From Homoserinimonas sp. OAct 916 (lineage in GTDB: Bacteria > Actinomycetota > Actinomycetes > Actinomycetales > Microbacteriaceae): DNA of 64,000 nt. The stretch is taken from positions 62,001-126,000 of the forward strand of contig NZ_QJHB01000012.1 of assembly GCF_003260275.1 (NCBI RefSeq). Direction: 5' to 3'. Shown here piece by piece: positions 1 through 8,884 of the stretch. The translations under genes and the position numbers were made by a program. Under the pieces are notes generated by a model that was given only the letters and a program-made list of their open reading frames with translations, was not told the DNA's origin and did not search any database. Numbering within the stretch: position 1 is the stretch's first letter; each line of letters starts with the position of its first letter.

Positions 1-350
1 AGACTGCCGGCATCGACGCCCGCTGCAGCACTCTCTCGGGCGGAAACCAACAGAAGGTTGTGCTCGCCCGGGAATTGGAGGAACTGCCCAAGTTGCTCAT
101 CCTCGCCCAGCCCACGCGCGGGGTCGACCTCGGTGCCATCGAGTTCATGTACGAACAGGTGGCGGAGGCGACAAGGCGCGGATGTGCCGTGTTGCTGATC
201 TCGGCCGACCTCGACGAGATCCTCCGTTTCGCCGACCGCGTGATCGTCATGTATGACGGCAAGATCGTGGCTGAGGAGATCGCCACTGAAACCACCGCCG
301 AACAGCTCGGCATGCACATGACCGGAATAACGACGGGAGCCGCATCGTGA
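1..350 (+). CDS. Nucleoside-type ABC importer ATPase, C-terminal end (partial)
   Basis: The gene enters from outside the window; the reading frame is open from base 3. What remains is the end of a second nucleotide-binding domain: the ABC signature LSGGNQQK (bases 33-56) followed by the degenerate Walker B form AQPTRGVD. That form, with Gln in place of the usual Asp-Glu, is typical of the second half of double-ATPase subunits in sugar and nucleoside (BMP-family) importers, and the complete paralogue at 46974-48659 has the same form (SQPTRGLD). The stop codon overlaps the next start (GTGA at 347-350), so it is translationally coupled to the permeases. The binding protein of this system is not in the window. 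Confidence 0.9.
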   Translation, partial: TAGIDARCSTLSGGNQQKVVLARELEELPKLLILAQPTRGVDLGAIEFMYEQVAEATRRGCAVLLISADLDEILRFADRVIVMYDGKIVAEEIATETTAEQLGMHMTGITTGAAS

Positions 351-1462
351 GTTTCATGCAGACTCGGCCGATCAAGGTGGCCCAGGCCACCGGCCTGCGC
401 ACCTGGTTGGCAACGTCGACCGGCCGCACAGTCGTCACCAGTGTGTTCATCATCGCGGTTGCACTGGTCACCGCCGTCATTCTCATCCAAGTACAAGGGT
501 ATGAGGCATTCGGCACCATCGGTGCCGGCCTGCAGTACGCGCTCGGCTCGGGCACCAGCATCGCGCGCACTCTGGCGTGGGGACTACCGCTTTACGTGGC
601 GGCGCTGGGAGTCGCGATCGCGTTCCGATCGGGAATGTTCAACATCGGAGCCGAAGGCCAGGTCTACGCCGGTGCCTTGGCGGCGGCACTCGCCGGCGCG
701 TACCTGGGCCCGATGTTCACGGGCCTGCACCTGGTGATCACTACCGCAGCAGCCGCCATCGTCGGTGGTGCCATCGCGGCCGGTTTGGGCTGGCTACGCG
801 CGGCGTGGGACGTCGACGAAGTGCTCTCCACCCTCCTGTCGAACTACATCATCATCCTCTTCTGCACGTACCTTGCCACCGGTCCCCTGCGTGACCCGGG
901 CCGACAAAGTGGAACCACGAGGGAGATCTTCAACTCCGCGCGCTTCACAGAGATCATGCCCAGAACCGGCCTGACCTGGGCCATCGTTGTAGTGTTGCTC
1001 GCCTGCGTCGGCACCTGGTGGCTCAGCGAACGCACCATCGTCGGCTACCGATGGCGCATGACCGGGGAGAGCCCCGGATTTGCAACGGCTGTGGGCATCA
1101 ATGTCAAGCGGTCCCGCATTCTGGCCATGATGACCAGCGGTGCTCTCGCGGGCATCGGCGGATCACTTCTAGTCACCGCTTCCCAGGGCAGGTTCTGGAC
1201 GGAGATCGGCTCCGGCATCGGCTGGGACGCCGTGCTGATCGCACTGATCGCCCGCGCCCGCCCGATCCCGACGATCGTCTGGGTGACCATTTACTGTGTG
1301 ATGCGTGCCACCGCCCGCGGAATCGAGCAGGTCTCGACCGTGCCGTCGGAGTTGTCCCTCATCCTCATCTCGGTGATCATCATCGCCGCCGCGGCCAAGT
1401 CAGGCCTGTTCGCCCGCATCGCCGCCCTGCATACCCGCTTCAGCAGCACGAAAGGACGGTAG
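347..1462 (+). CDS. ABC transporter permease (nucleoside/BMP type, YufP-like)
   Basis: A 371-residue integral membrane protein, one of the two unlike permeases of a nucleoside-type ABC importer. The conserved FNIGAEGQ segment (about residue 100) is the family hallmark, and hydrophobic segments run through most of the chain. The GTG start at 347 overlaps the ATPase stop by four bases. It is followed after 3 bases by the second permease, so three transport genes are one operon. The closest relative in the window is the product of 45808-46977. Substrate is inferred as a nucleoside because a cytidine-deaminase-like gene follows; a sugar or nucleobase cannot be excluded. Confidence 0.9.
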   Translation: MSFMQTRPIKVAQATGLRTWLATSTGRTVVTSVFIIAVALVTAVILIQVQGYEAFGTIGAGLQYALGSGTSIARTLAWGLPLYVAALGVAIAFRSGMFNIGAEGQVYAGALAAALAGAYLGPMFTGLHLVITTAAAAIVGGAIAAGLGWLRAAWDVDEVLSTLLSNYIIILFCTYLATGPLRDPGRQSGTTREIFNSARFTEIMPRTGLTWAIVVVLLACVGTWWLSERTIVGYRWRMTGESPGFATAVGINVKRSRILAMMTSGALAGIGGSLLVTASQGRFWTEIGSGIGWDAVLIALIARARPIPTIVWVTIYCVMRATARGIEQVSTVPSELSLILISVIIIAAAAKSGLFARIAALHTRFSSTKGR

Positions 1463-1465
1463 GTC

Positions 1466-2383
1466 ATGGATCTCATCGATGCGTTCCTCGCCTCCGGAAT
1501 CCGGTTCACCACCCCAATCCTGCTCGCAGGCCTCGGCTGTCTGACCACGATCTGGACGAAAGACCTCAACGTTGGCCTCGAAGGGGTCATGCTCTTTGGC
1601 GCGTTCCTCGGCGTGGTGATCGGATTGACCACCGGGTCGGTCGGTCTGGCCATCATCTACACGCTGGTTCTGGCGGCAATCGCCGGATTGGTTTTCGGCT
1701 ATCTGATCACCGTGCTCAAGGTCAACGTCTTCGTCGCCGGCATCGTGTTGAACATCTTCGCGGCCGGGGCGACGGTGTATCTGTTGCGGTCCATGTTCGG
1801 GGTGAAGGGTACTCTGAGCGATGACGGCATTCCGGGCGTGGCCAAAGTCGTGATCCCCGGGATTTCAAACGTACCGGTGCTCGGCCCCCTCTTCTCCGGC
1901 CACACAGTGTTGACCTATGTCAGCTGGGTGCTCGTGGTGCTGGTCTTCATCGCGGCCCGCCGAACCGTGCTGGTGCGGCACCTGAAGGCTGCCGGCGAGC
2001 ATCCGGCCGCGCTCATCTCGGCCGGCGGCAGCGTGGTTCGCATGCGCATCCTCGCTCAGGTCTGGTGCTTCGTTCTCTGCGCCCTGGCCGGCGTGCAACT
2101 GAGCATGGGGCAGCTCACCCTGTTCACTGAGGGGATGACCAGCGGTCTCGGGTTCGTCGCACTGGCCGCCGTGATCTTCAGCCGGGGACGTGTGCTCCTG
2201 CTGGCACTCATGTGTGTCGGCTTCGGGTTCTCGTCGGCCGCCTCCATCGTGATCGATGACTCGGTCATGCCGCCCCAATTCGCCCAGATGATTCCATATG
2301 TGGTCGCGTTCATCGGGTTGGTGGTTCTCGCCCGCACGTCGAAACAGGGCTCCACGCGCATCGCGACACCGGTGATGGACTGA
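1466..2383 (+). CDS. ABC transporter permease (nucleoside/BMP type, YufQ-like)
   Basis: A 305-residue membrane protein, the second permease of the importer. It carries the motif NVGLEGVMLFGAF near residue 36, which corresponds to NLGIEGTMYAGAF in the second system at 44909-45811, and multiple hydrophobic segments. ATG at 1466 lies 3 bases after the first permease. Its TGA is followed by one base and then the ATG of the deaminase-like gene, so transport and catabolism are tightly linked. Confidence 0.9.
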   Translation: MDLIDAFLASGIRFTTPILLAGLGCLTTIWTKDLNVGLEGVMLFGAFLGVVIGLTTGSVGLAIIYTLVLAAIAGLVFGYLITVLKVNVFVAGIVLNIFAAGATVYLLRSMFGVKGTLSDDGIPGVAKVVIPGISNVPVLGPLFSGHTVLTYVSWVLVVLVFIAARRTVLVRHLKAAGEHPAALISAGGSVVRMRILAQVWCFVLCALAGVQLSMGQLTLFTEGMTSGLGFVALAAVIFSRGRVLLLALMCVGFGFSSAASIVIDDSVMPPQFAQMIPYVVAFIGLVVLARTSKQGSTRIATPVMD

Positions 2384-2384
2384 C

Positions 2385-2843
2385 ATGAAGACACGTGAAC
2401 TGACCGCCGCAGACGTCGACCTGTTCGAGCGAGCCAAAGATCTGCTGCAGCGCGCGCACCATCCCGAACTCCATCAGGTGGCCGCGGCGGTGCAGACTGC
2501 ACGCGGGTCTGTCTTCCTGGGGTTGCACATGGGGTCGCGGCGAATCAACATCTGCGCCGAATCGTCGGCACTCGCGAACGCGCAGATGGCAAATGACACG
2601 CAGATCGTATCGATGGTGGCGGTCTGCAAGAACGAGGAGGGTCGCATCGTTGTGACCAACCCATGCGGGTTCTGCCGGGAGCTCATGGGCACCTACTGTC
2701 AGGACGCCGAAGTGATCGTCGACGTACGCGGCACGCCGCAAGTTGTCGCCTCCCGCGACCTGATGCCGTTGCCTTGGATGTTTCCGCAGGAGAACGACTG
2801 GTCCGTGAGCGACCCGCAGAACCCCACGGTCTCCAATCCCTGA
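2385..2843 (+). CDS. Cytidine/blasticidin-S deaminase-family protein
   Basis: A 152-residue member of the zinc cytidine deaminase superfamily. The zinc site is visible as C57-A58-E59 (CAESSALANA) and the pair C94/C97 (PCGFCREL). E59 would be the proton shuttle. Length and motif order match tetrameric CDA and the blasticidin-S deaminase branch, but the usual CAER is CAES here, so substrate may not be cytidine itself. It begins one base after the permease stop, which suggests it acts on the imported compound. Classical CDA function is inferred, not shown. Confidence 0.8.
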   Translation: MKTRELTAADVDLFERAKDLLQRAHHPELHQVAAAVQTARGSVFLGLHMGSRRINICAESSALANAQMANDTQIVSMVAVCKNEEGRIVVTNPCGFCRELMGTYCQDAEVIVDVRGTPQVVASRDLMPLPWMFPQENDWSVSDPQNPTVSNP

Positions 2844-2899
2844 CCACACCGCGCCAACCAGCCCTGCCCCGACCAGAACAACGATTGAGGAGAACTGAT

Positions 2900-3358
2900 T
2901 TGTCCCCCAAACCGAACATCACCGATGTCTGCCTGATCACCCGCACGCTTGACGAGAGTGTGACCTTCTATACCGAAAAGCTGGGGTTCACTCCGCGCAG
3001 CCGGATGCCCGGCTTCGCCGACTTTGAGGGCCCCGGACTGATCCTGGCCCTGTGGGACGCGCGAAAGCTCACTGAAACCACGGGCGTCCCGGGTCAACTC
3101 ACCGAGTCCTCTGGCCACGGAGTCATGCTCGCCTGCGAACTGGACTCCCCCGCCGCCATCGATGAGACCTACCAGGCGCTACTGGCCAAGGGCGTCGAGG
3201 TGTACTCCCCGCCCGCAGACTACCCGTGGAACGCCCGCTGTCTTTACTTTTCAGGACCCTCTGGTGAACTGTGGGAATACTTCGCGTGGAATACAGGCGG
3301 CATGCCCGGCGTCGTCCCCGCGACCGGCGCTACTACGACATCCGTAGATACGAAATGA
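2900..3358 (+). CDS. VOC (glyoxalase/dioxygenase fold) family protein
   Basis: About 152 residues with the VOC beta-alpha-beta-beta-beta pattern: an early DESVTFYTEKLGF segment and a late FSGPSGELWEYF segment containing the C-terminal Glu typical of VOC metal sites. The TTG start at 2900 is chosen because GAGGAGA lies at 2887-2893, 6 bases upstream; an open frame extends further upstream but overlaps the previous gene. It overlaps the next gene by four bases (ATGA at 3355). VOC proteins include isomerases, epimerases and dioxygenases; which applies here cannot be told. Confidence 0.8.
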   Translation: MSPKPNITDVCLITRTLDESVTFYTEKLGFTPRSRMPGFADFEGPGLILALWDARKLTETTGVPGQLTESSGHGVMLACELDSPAAIDETYQALLAKGVEVYSPPADYPWNARCLYFSGPSGELWEYFAWNTGGMPGVVPATGATTTSVDTK

Positions 3359-4566
3359 ACGCTGAGGAACCCAGCACAGTGACCCTGAACTCCATTACGC
3401 TCGCCGAGCTCCTCCCCGCCGATGCAGAAAAAGCCACGTTGGTGGGCCGGGTGTTCGACCCTGAAGCCGGCGGACCATGCGTGGTCGTCGTTGATTCCGG
3501 CTTTGCCGTTGACATCACCGACCTCAGTCCGACGGTTTCGACACTCTTCGAGCGAGACGACCTGCTGGCGGTGGTGGCCCGTGGTCGCGCAGAGAGCGCC
3601 GACCGAAAGCGCTGGGAGTTGGCGAGCCTCGTGAGCGCATTCGGGGAAGAACGGAACCCTGAGGTTCCTCATCTTTTGGCCCCGATCGACTTGCAGGTCG
3701 TGAAGGCCGCCGGCGTCACCTTCGTGGCCTCGATGATCGAGCGCGTGATTGAGGAGCGGGCCGGCGGCGACTCAGCGAGGGCTGCCGCCCTCCGAGAGAA
3801 GCTCGCCGAGGTCATCGGCGGGGCCATCTCCGAGGTCAAACCGGGCAGTGAAGAGGCGGCCCGGGTGAAAGAGGTCCTGCAGAAGGAGAACCTGTGGTCA
3901 CAATACCTCGAGGTCGGGATCGGGCCCGACCCGGAGATCTTCACCAAAGCACCCGTGCTGTCCTCCGTGGGCTCAGGACAGGCGATCGGTGTGCACTCCG
4001 AATCGTCATGGAACAACCCGGAGCCAGAGGTCGTCTTCGCCGTACGTTCCGACGGCCACGCCGTCGGGGTGACCCTCGGCAATGACGTCAACCTTCGCGA
4101 TGTCGAGGGGCGAAGCGCTCTGCTGTTGGGTGAGGCCAAAGACAACAATGCGTCGTCGGCGATCGGGCCGTTCGTGCGGCTCTTCGACGATCAATTCACC
4201 ATGGACGATGCGCGCACGCTCGATATCGAGTTGAGGGTGGACGGCCAGGATGGGTTCACGATGGAGGGTACGAGTTCGATGCGCAAGATCAGCCGCGACC
4301 CGCTCGAGCTGATCGGCCACGCGATCGGTGACCACCACCAGTACCCGGATGGTTTCGTGTTGTACACCGGCACCCTGTTCTCACCGACCACCGATCGCCT
4401 CGCCCCGAAGGCCGGCTTCACCCATGTTCTCGGCGACATCGTGCGAATCTCGACTCCGCAACTTGGAACGCTGGTGAACACGGTCATGCATTCCGAGACG
4501 GCGCCGCGCTGGGAGTTCGGAATCTGGGCGCTCGTCTCGAACCTGAAGAACCGCGCACTCCTGTAG
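3355..4566 (+). CDS. Fumarylacetoacetate hydrolase-family protein (2-keto-3-deoxy-sugar acid dehydratase-like)
   Basis: A 403-residue protein whose C-terminal half is an FAH domain. The metal-binding PEPEVVFAV segment (the E-x-E pattern) and GNDVNLRDVEGR are visible around residues 220-250, with EAKDNNASSAIGP following. Length and layout resemble the 2-keto-3-deoxy-arabinonate dehydratase branch rather than tyrosine-degradation FAH. ATG at 3355 overlaps the VOC stop. Being next to an aldehyde dehydrogenase fits a non-phosphorylative pentonate route to 2-oxoglutarate semialdehyde, but that is inference. Confidence 0.8.
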   Translation: MNAEEPSTVTLNSITLAELLPADAEKATLVGRVFDPEAGGPCVVVVDSGFAVDITDLSPTVSTLFERDDLLAVVARGRAESADRKRWELASLVSAFGEERNPEVPHLLAPIDLQVVKAAGVTFVASMIERVIEERAGGDSARAAALREKLAEVIGGAISEVKPGSEEAARVKEVLQKENLWSQYLEVGIGPDPEIFTKAPVLSSVGSGQAIGVHSESSWNNPEPEVVFAVRSDGHAVGVTLGNDVNLRDVEGRSALLLGEAKDNNASSAIGPFVRLFDDQFTMDDARTLDIELRVDGQDGFTMEGTSSMRKISRDPLELIGHAIGDHHQYPDGFVLYTGTLFSPTTDRLAPKAGFTHVLGDIVRISTPQLGTLVNTVMHSETAPRWEFGIWALVSNLKNRALL

Positions 4567-4611
4567 GGGCTGCGCACTCACAACTACCGGTATCAACGAA
4601 GGAGAATCACA

Positions 4612-5970
4612 ATGTATAAGGTCACGAACCCCGCCGATGGAACCGTCGTCGAGGAGTTCCCGATCATTTCCGACGAGAACCTGCGCGACGCAATCGAGCG
4701 GGCCGACGTCGAATATCACTCGTGGAAGAACCGAACGGTCGCCGAGCGCGCCGCCATCGTGCACCGCGCCGCGGAGCTCTTCGCCGAACGAGCAGACGAG
4801 CTTGCCGCGATCATCACTCTCGAAATGGGAAAACGGATCGACGAGGCCCGCGGCGAGCTCGGCATCACGAACGAGATCTTCCGCTACTACGCCGACAACG
4901 CCGAGCAGCTGACCGCCGACGAGCCGATGGACATCGTCGGCGGCAAGGCGGTCGTGCAGAAGCGGCCGATCGGGGTCATCCTCGGCATCATGCCGTGGAA
5001 CTACCCCTATTACCAGGTTGCCCGGTTCGCCGCGCCGAACCTGGTGTTGGGCAACACCATCCTGCTCAAGCACGCCTCCAGTTGCCCACGCTCCGCCGCG
5101 GCCATCGAGAAAGTGCTGCAGGATGCGGGTGTGCCCCGGGACGCCTACATCAACGTTTACGCGTCGAGTAGCCAGATCGAATGGGTGCTCGCCGACCCCC
5201 GCGTGCAGGGTGTCTCCCTGACCGGAAGCGAGCGGGCCGGACGTGCCGTGGCCGCGATTGCGGGCGCAAACCTCAAGAAGATGGTGCTCGAGCTTGGCGG
5301 GTCCGACCCGATGGTCATCCTGGATTCGGACGACCTCGACAAGACGGTCAAAATCGCGGTGGATTCGCGTATGGGCAACACGGGGCAGGCCTGCAACGCT
5401 CCCAAGCGCATGATCATCATGTCTGACCTCTACGACGAGTTCGTCGAGAAGTTCGCCAAACGTCTGGAGCGCTTCACGCCCGGCGACCCAGCAGACCCGA
5501 AGACAACCTTGGCGCCGCTTTCTTCAAGGAAAGCGGCCGAGGATCTGGTCGGCCAGATCCAGGGTGCGGTGAACGACGGGGCGACCCTTCACACCGGCGG
5601 GCAGCTTCATGACGGTCCGGGGGCGTACGTGCAGCCGGCCCTCTTGACCGATGTGAAGCCGGGCATGAAGGCCTACCACGACGAACTCTTTGGTCCGGTG
5701 GCGATCGCATTCCGGGCAGAGTCGGAGGACGACGCCATCCGCATCGCCAATGACACCCCGTTCGGTCTCGGCTCCAGCGTCTTCAGCACCGACCGTGAAC
5801 GTGCCGCTCGAGTCGGGTCACGCATCGACGCCGGAATGGTCTACGTGAACCAGGCCGGCGGCTCTCAGGCCGACTTGCCGTTCGGCGGCATCAAGGCGTC
5901 GGGTGTCGGCCGCGAACTCGGCCCGCTGGGCATGGAGGAGTTCATGAACAAGAAGGTCGTGCGCCTGTAA
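4612..5970 (+). CDS. NAD(P)-dependent aldehyde dehydrogenase (succinate-semialdehyde dehydrogenase-like)
   Basis: A 452-residue ALDH. The cofactor-site MPWNYPYY, the general-base Glu in LELGGSDP and the nucleophile Cys in GQACNAPKR are all present, and the C-terminal [15 protein letters not shown] is intact. It is at the short end for the family, as in compact SSADH enzymes. A good ribosome site (AAGGAGA) precedes ATG 4612. Last gene of the operon: a strong hairpin follows at 6027-6074. Likely substrate in this context is a dicarboxylate semialdehyde made by the upstream FAH-family enzyme. Confidence 0.88.
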   Translation: MYKVTNPADGTVVEEFPIISDENLRDAIERADVEYHSWKNRTVAERAAIVHRAAELFAERADELAAIITLEMGKRIDEARGELGITNEIFRYYADNAEQLTADEPMDIVGGKAVVQKRPIGVILGIMPWNYPYYQVARFAAPNLVLGNTILLKHASSCPRSAAAIEKVLQDAGVPRDAYINVYASSSQIEWVLADPRVQGVSLTGSERAGRAVAAIAGANLKKMVLELGGSDPMVILDSDDLDKTVKIAVDSRMGNTGQACNAPKRMIIMSDLYDEFVEKFAKRLERFTPGDPADPKTTLAPLSSRKAAEDLVGQIQGAVNDGATLHTGGQLHDGPGAYVQPALLTDVKPGMKAYHDELFGPVAIAFRAESEDDAIRIANDTPFGLGSSVFSTDRERAARVGSRIDAGMVYVNQAGGSQADLPFGGIKASGVGRELGPLGMEEFMNKKVVRL

Positions 5971-6285
5971 CGAACCTTCGACTGCTGGATTCCGGTGCAG
6001 CGAATTCAGGCGTGACAGGATCGCAAAAACGTTGGGGCACCGGTTCGACATTGTCGGCCGGTGCCCTGACGTTTCCTGAGGAGCGCTTGAAGCCGCATTG
6101 TGGCCATTTGTCGAAAATCGTGCCGGTCAGCAGCAGTCGACGGCCAAGCCCTAGGACGCGACCGCAAGCCGGGTGTCGTTCGTCCACAATTGATCACAGC
6201 CGGAAAGTTGTGCCGCTGCGAGGCGAAACGCATCCGGCGTTTTGAGCTCGTGCCGTGCACACAGCTGAGCGGCTGATCTGCGCAC
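5971..6285. other. Intergenic gap between convergent genes
   Basis: About 315 bases with no supported gene. It holds the hairpin at 6027-6074 and, at 6105-6116, a CATTTGTCGAAA string that also occurs upstream of the PucR-type gene at 11188-11200. Nothing else was recognised. Confidence 0.6.
6027..6074 (+). terminator. Strong two-part hairpin after the aldehyde dehydrogenase
   Basis: AAACGT (6027-6032) and GGGCACCGG (6035-6043) pair with CCGGTGCCC (6058-6066) and ACGTTT (6069-6074): 15 pairs interrupted by one TG/TG mismatch, with a 14-base loop. No long U tract follows, but the A/T ends would function in either direction. It lies 57 bases after the stop at 5970. Confidence 0.7.
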
Positions 6286-6942
6286 TCAATCCGCCCCACG
6301 GCTACGTCCCGCGACGCGGGCGCGGCGCTCTGCCTGCACCGCCGCCCGGTGTTTGACAAGCGCGTCAACCGGAATTGAAAGGAACAAAACCAGCAACGCC
6401 CAATAGCCGATCGATGGAAATACGACCCCAACCAGCAAAGCGACGAAAAAGCCTGACGTGATCGTGATGCTCCCCGACATGAACCGGGAGGTCAACGGGT
6501 TGTCGGTCGATTCGAGGTCGGGGCTTCGCCGGATGAGAAATGCGATCGCGGTCAGGCAGAGGCTGCTGAGCGTCATCGTGCCGATGTAGAACGCGATCGT
6601 AAATCGGGTCGTCGGAAACTCGGCGGTCATAGCGGTCGGCAGGGGCAGCACGACGATCGTCAAAAGCCAGAGCATGTTGAGAAACACCAACCGGCCCGAG
6701 TACGACCGGATGTGTTCGAAGACCGAGTGATGGGCGAGCCACAGCCGCGCAATCACGGCGAAGCTGATCAGGAACGCGATCAACTCTTCGAAATGTTGCC
6801 CCAGGAACTGCGTCGCCGACACCCGGCTGTCGGCGGCACTGACCACTAGGTCGACCAGCGGCAGGATGAGTACGGTCAACGCGATTGCGGTGACCGCGTC
6901 GGTGAAGAACACCAGCCTGTCGAAGCCACGGGTCGTGCCCAT
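6286..6942 (-). CDS. TMEM175-family (DUF1211) potassium channel-like membrane protein
   Basis: A 218-residue membrane protein with about six hydrophobic segments. The N-terminal RLVFFTDAVTAIALTVLIL contains the FSDA-type pore-lining signature of TMEM175/DUF1211 (here FTDA). Bacterial members are single-repeat channels that conduct K+ as tetramers. Standalone gene, convergent with the operon upstream. A GAGG sequence sits very close to the ATG at 6942. Confidence 0.8.
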   Translation of the reverse strand: MGTTRGFDRLVFFTDAVTAIALTVLILPLVDLVVSAADSRVSATQFLGQHFEELIAFLISFAVIARLWLAHHSVFEHIRSYSGRLVFLNMLWLLTIVVLPLPTAMTAEFPTTRFTIAFYIGTMTLSSLCLTAIAFLIRRSPDLESTDNPLTSRFMSGSITITSGFFVALLVGVVFPSIGYWALLVLFLSIPVDALVKHRAAVQAERRARVAGRSRGAD

Positions 6943-7184
6943 ACCTCACACGCTAACCCCTTTGCCTGATCACGGCCGAGGATGCCCGTGGCCCGGTCTC
7001 ACCGTCGCCCGGCCATGACCCCGGATCACGCTTTCCCTCAAGGCTTCCGAGCCGCCACGGCACTCGTTCACCGTCCCGGCGGCGCCTTCCGGTCACGGCC
7101 CCGGGGCTCGCTGCGGCCCCCACTTCGCATCGCTGCTTGAGATCGTGGCCCATGACCCGCGGGAGCTCGCAGCCTCTTCTGGCG

Positions 7185-7484
7185 CTAGTCGTCATCGCTC
7201 GACGACACGAGCCGACGCCTCGCCGAGAGCAACTCGATCTCGGGCCGGTCGGCGACGAACCGCTCCACCTCGTCGAGCACCTCCACCGCGTGCTGGCTCG
7301 TGGACGACACGACCGCAACGCCCACCAGGCTGCGGCGGTGCAGGTCGAGGTGGCCGACCTCGGCGACGCTGAGCTGAAACCGGCGCCGCACCTCGGCGAT
7401 CAGCGGGCGCACCACGGAGCGCTTCTGCTTCAGGCTCTGCACGTCACCGAGCAGCACATCGAATTCGATCCAGCCGATCCACAT
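7185..7484 (-). CDS. DUF503 family protein (YlxP-like)
   Basis: A 99-residue protein with the DUF503 opening (VQSLKQKRSVVRPLI) and the middle SVAEVGHLDLHRRSLVGVAVVS. Family members are small basic proteins, often found near ribosome-assembly genes in other bacteria and of unknown role. Here it stands alone, with GGAGG just ahead of ATG 7484. The tail is Arg/Ser/Asp rich. Confidence 0.8.
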   Translation of the reverse strand: MWIGWIEFDVLLGDVQSLKQKRSVVRPLIAEVRRRFQLSVAEVGHLDLHRRSLVGVAVVSSTSQHAVEVLDEVERFVADRPEIELLSARRRLVSSSDDD

Positions 7485-7580
7485 GCCTCCATCGTGGCAG
7501 ACTCACGCCTGACACGAGCCAGCCACATCACCGCAACCGCTGGCCAAGGCGGTGAGGGAGCAAAAGGGAGCCTTCCGAAG

Positions 7581-7634
7581 CAGCGCGAAGGCGCTGTTGT
7601 GCGGTCTCAGCGCGAAGGCGCTGTTGTGCGCTCT
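7581..7634 (-). repeat. Two 27-bp direct repeats, each containing a hairpin
   Basis: CAGCGCGAAGGCGCTG occurs at 7581 and again at 7608 (period 27), each copy followed by TTGTGCG. Each unit folds as AGCGC-GAAG-GCGCT on the plus strand (CTTC loop on the minus strand). The position, 40-90 bases past the stop of the minus-strand flavoprotein gene (7674), suits a tandem terminator or mRNA-stabilising element. Confidence 0.6.
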
Positions 7635-7673
7635 CAGCGCGCCACCTTCAGGCAACGAAGGCATGGAATCAGC

Positions 7674-8867
7674 TCAGGCGAGCTCGAACCCGCGGGTGCG
7701 GCCGGCCGCCGGGGCTACGTCGGATGCCGCTGCGGCAGTGAAGCGCGCGGGCGACAAGAATGTGGGGTCGACCTGCGGCGGGCGCCCGGTCGCGAGGTCG
7801 GCCAGGATCTCGCCGATCACGGGCACGAACTTGAACGCGTGGCCCGAGCATCCGGTGGCGACAATGAGCCCCGGCGCCTCGGGCAGTGCTCCGATGATGA
7901 AATCCTCATCGGTGCTCATCGTGTACATGCAGGTGTAGGAGTCGCGCACGTCGCCGGCCCCCGCCGGGATGAACTCGCGCAGCACGGCGTGCAGTTCTTC
8001 GACTTCGTGCGGGTGCACCGTGCGATCGATCGTGTCGGGGGTGCACCATTCACCGCTGGAATGCCGGGCGATCTTCAGCCCTTGGCCGTCGAGCACCGGA
8101 AAGCCGTAGTACTCCTCGTCGTTGTGGGTGACGAAGAACGCGGGGAAGGTGTCGGCGGTCAGTTGCGTGTCATCCAAAGGCGTGAAATGGGCGACCACCT
8201 TGCGCCTGGTCCGGATCGGCAGTTCCAGGCCGGCCAGAAGTTCTGGAGCCCAGGGACCTACGGCCATGACCACCGCACGCGGCCGGTAGACGGCATCGGC
8301 GGTGATCACCCGCAGCACCGGATCGTGCTCGACGCCGAGCACCACCCTCTGCTCGAATACCGCGCCGTGCTCTTTCGCCAACCGGTGGTGCGCGGCGACC
8401 GTCAGTTGCGGATCGACGAATCCGGCGTCGGCTTCGAATACCGCCTCGTAATCGTCACCGACCGTGATCGCCGGAAACTGGGCCCTGATCTGGTTGGCCG
8501 ACAGGTGGTCGAGCGGCAGGCCGTACTGCTGGCCCGCGTCGAGGGTGTCGTGCACGATCGCGACCGGGTCGCCGATTCGGCCGATTCCGACCACGCCGGA
8601 TGCCGTCAGCAGGTGTTCCCCGGCCGCGTCTTCCAGCTCGTGCCAGAGCTGCCACGCGCGGCGGGCCAGGGGCACATAGGCGGCATCCTCGAAGTAGGCC
8701 TGTCGCACCATACGGGTGCGCCCGTGGGACGAACCGTCGGTGTGGCCGGGAAGTCGGGGGTCGAAGCCGAGCACCGTCTCGCCGCGGGCGGCCAAATGGT
8801 AGGCGGCGGCCGAGCCGAACCCGCCCAGGCCGACGACGATGACGCCGTCATATTCGATTTCGGGCAT
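7674..8867 (-). CDS. N-methyl-L-tryptophan / monomeric sarcosine oxidase-type flavoprotein
   Basis: About 397 residues. An N-terminal Rossmann motif (VIVVGLGGFGSAAA) binds FAD, GRTRMVRQAYFED follows as in the family, and Cys313 in CMYTMSTDEDF corresponds to the residue that binds FAD covalently in monomeric sarcosine oxidase. It would oxidise N-methyl amino acids to the amino acid, formaldehyde and H2O2. ATG 8867 is chosen because GGAG lies 8 bases upstream and it gives the family N-terminus; an alternative ATG at 8888 overlaps the peptidase stop (ATGA). It is probably co-transcribed with the peptidase upstream. Confidence 0.85.
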   Translation of the reverse strand: MPEIEYDGVIVVGLGGFGSAAAYHLAARGETVLGFDPRLPGHTDGSSHGRTRMVRQAYFEDAAYVPLARRAWQLWHELEDAAGEHLLTASGVVGIGRIGDPVAIVHDTLDAGQQYGLPLDHLSANQIRAQFPAITVGDDYEAVFEADAGFVDPQLTVAAHHRLAKEHGAVFEQRVVLGVEHDPVLRVITADAVYRPRAVVMAVGPWAPELLAGLELPIRTRRKVVAHFTPLDDTQLTADTFPAFFVTHNDEEYYGFPVLDGQGLKIARHSSGEWCTPDTIDRTVHPHEVEELHAVLREFIPAGAGDVRDSYTCMYTMSTDEDFIIGALPEAPGLIVATGCSGHAFKFVPVIGEILADLATGRPPQVDPTFLSPARFTAAAASDVAPAAGRTRGFELA

Positions 8868-8884
8868 GTCTACACTCCAGTCAT

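Noticed and set aside
6943-7184. Short open frames and GC-rich stems between the TMEM175-like and DUF503 genes
   Set aside because: No domain, ribosome site or tRNA-like fold could be supported.
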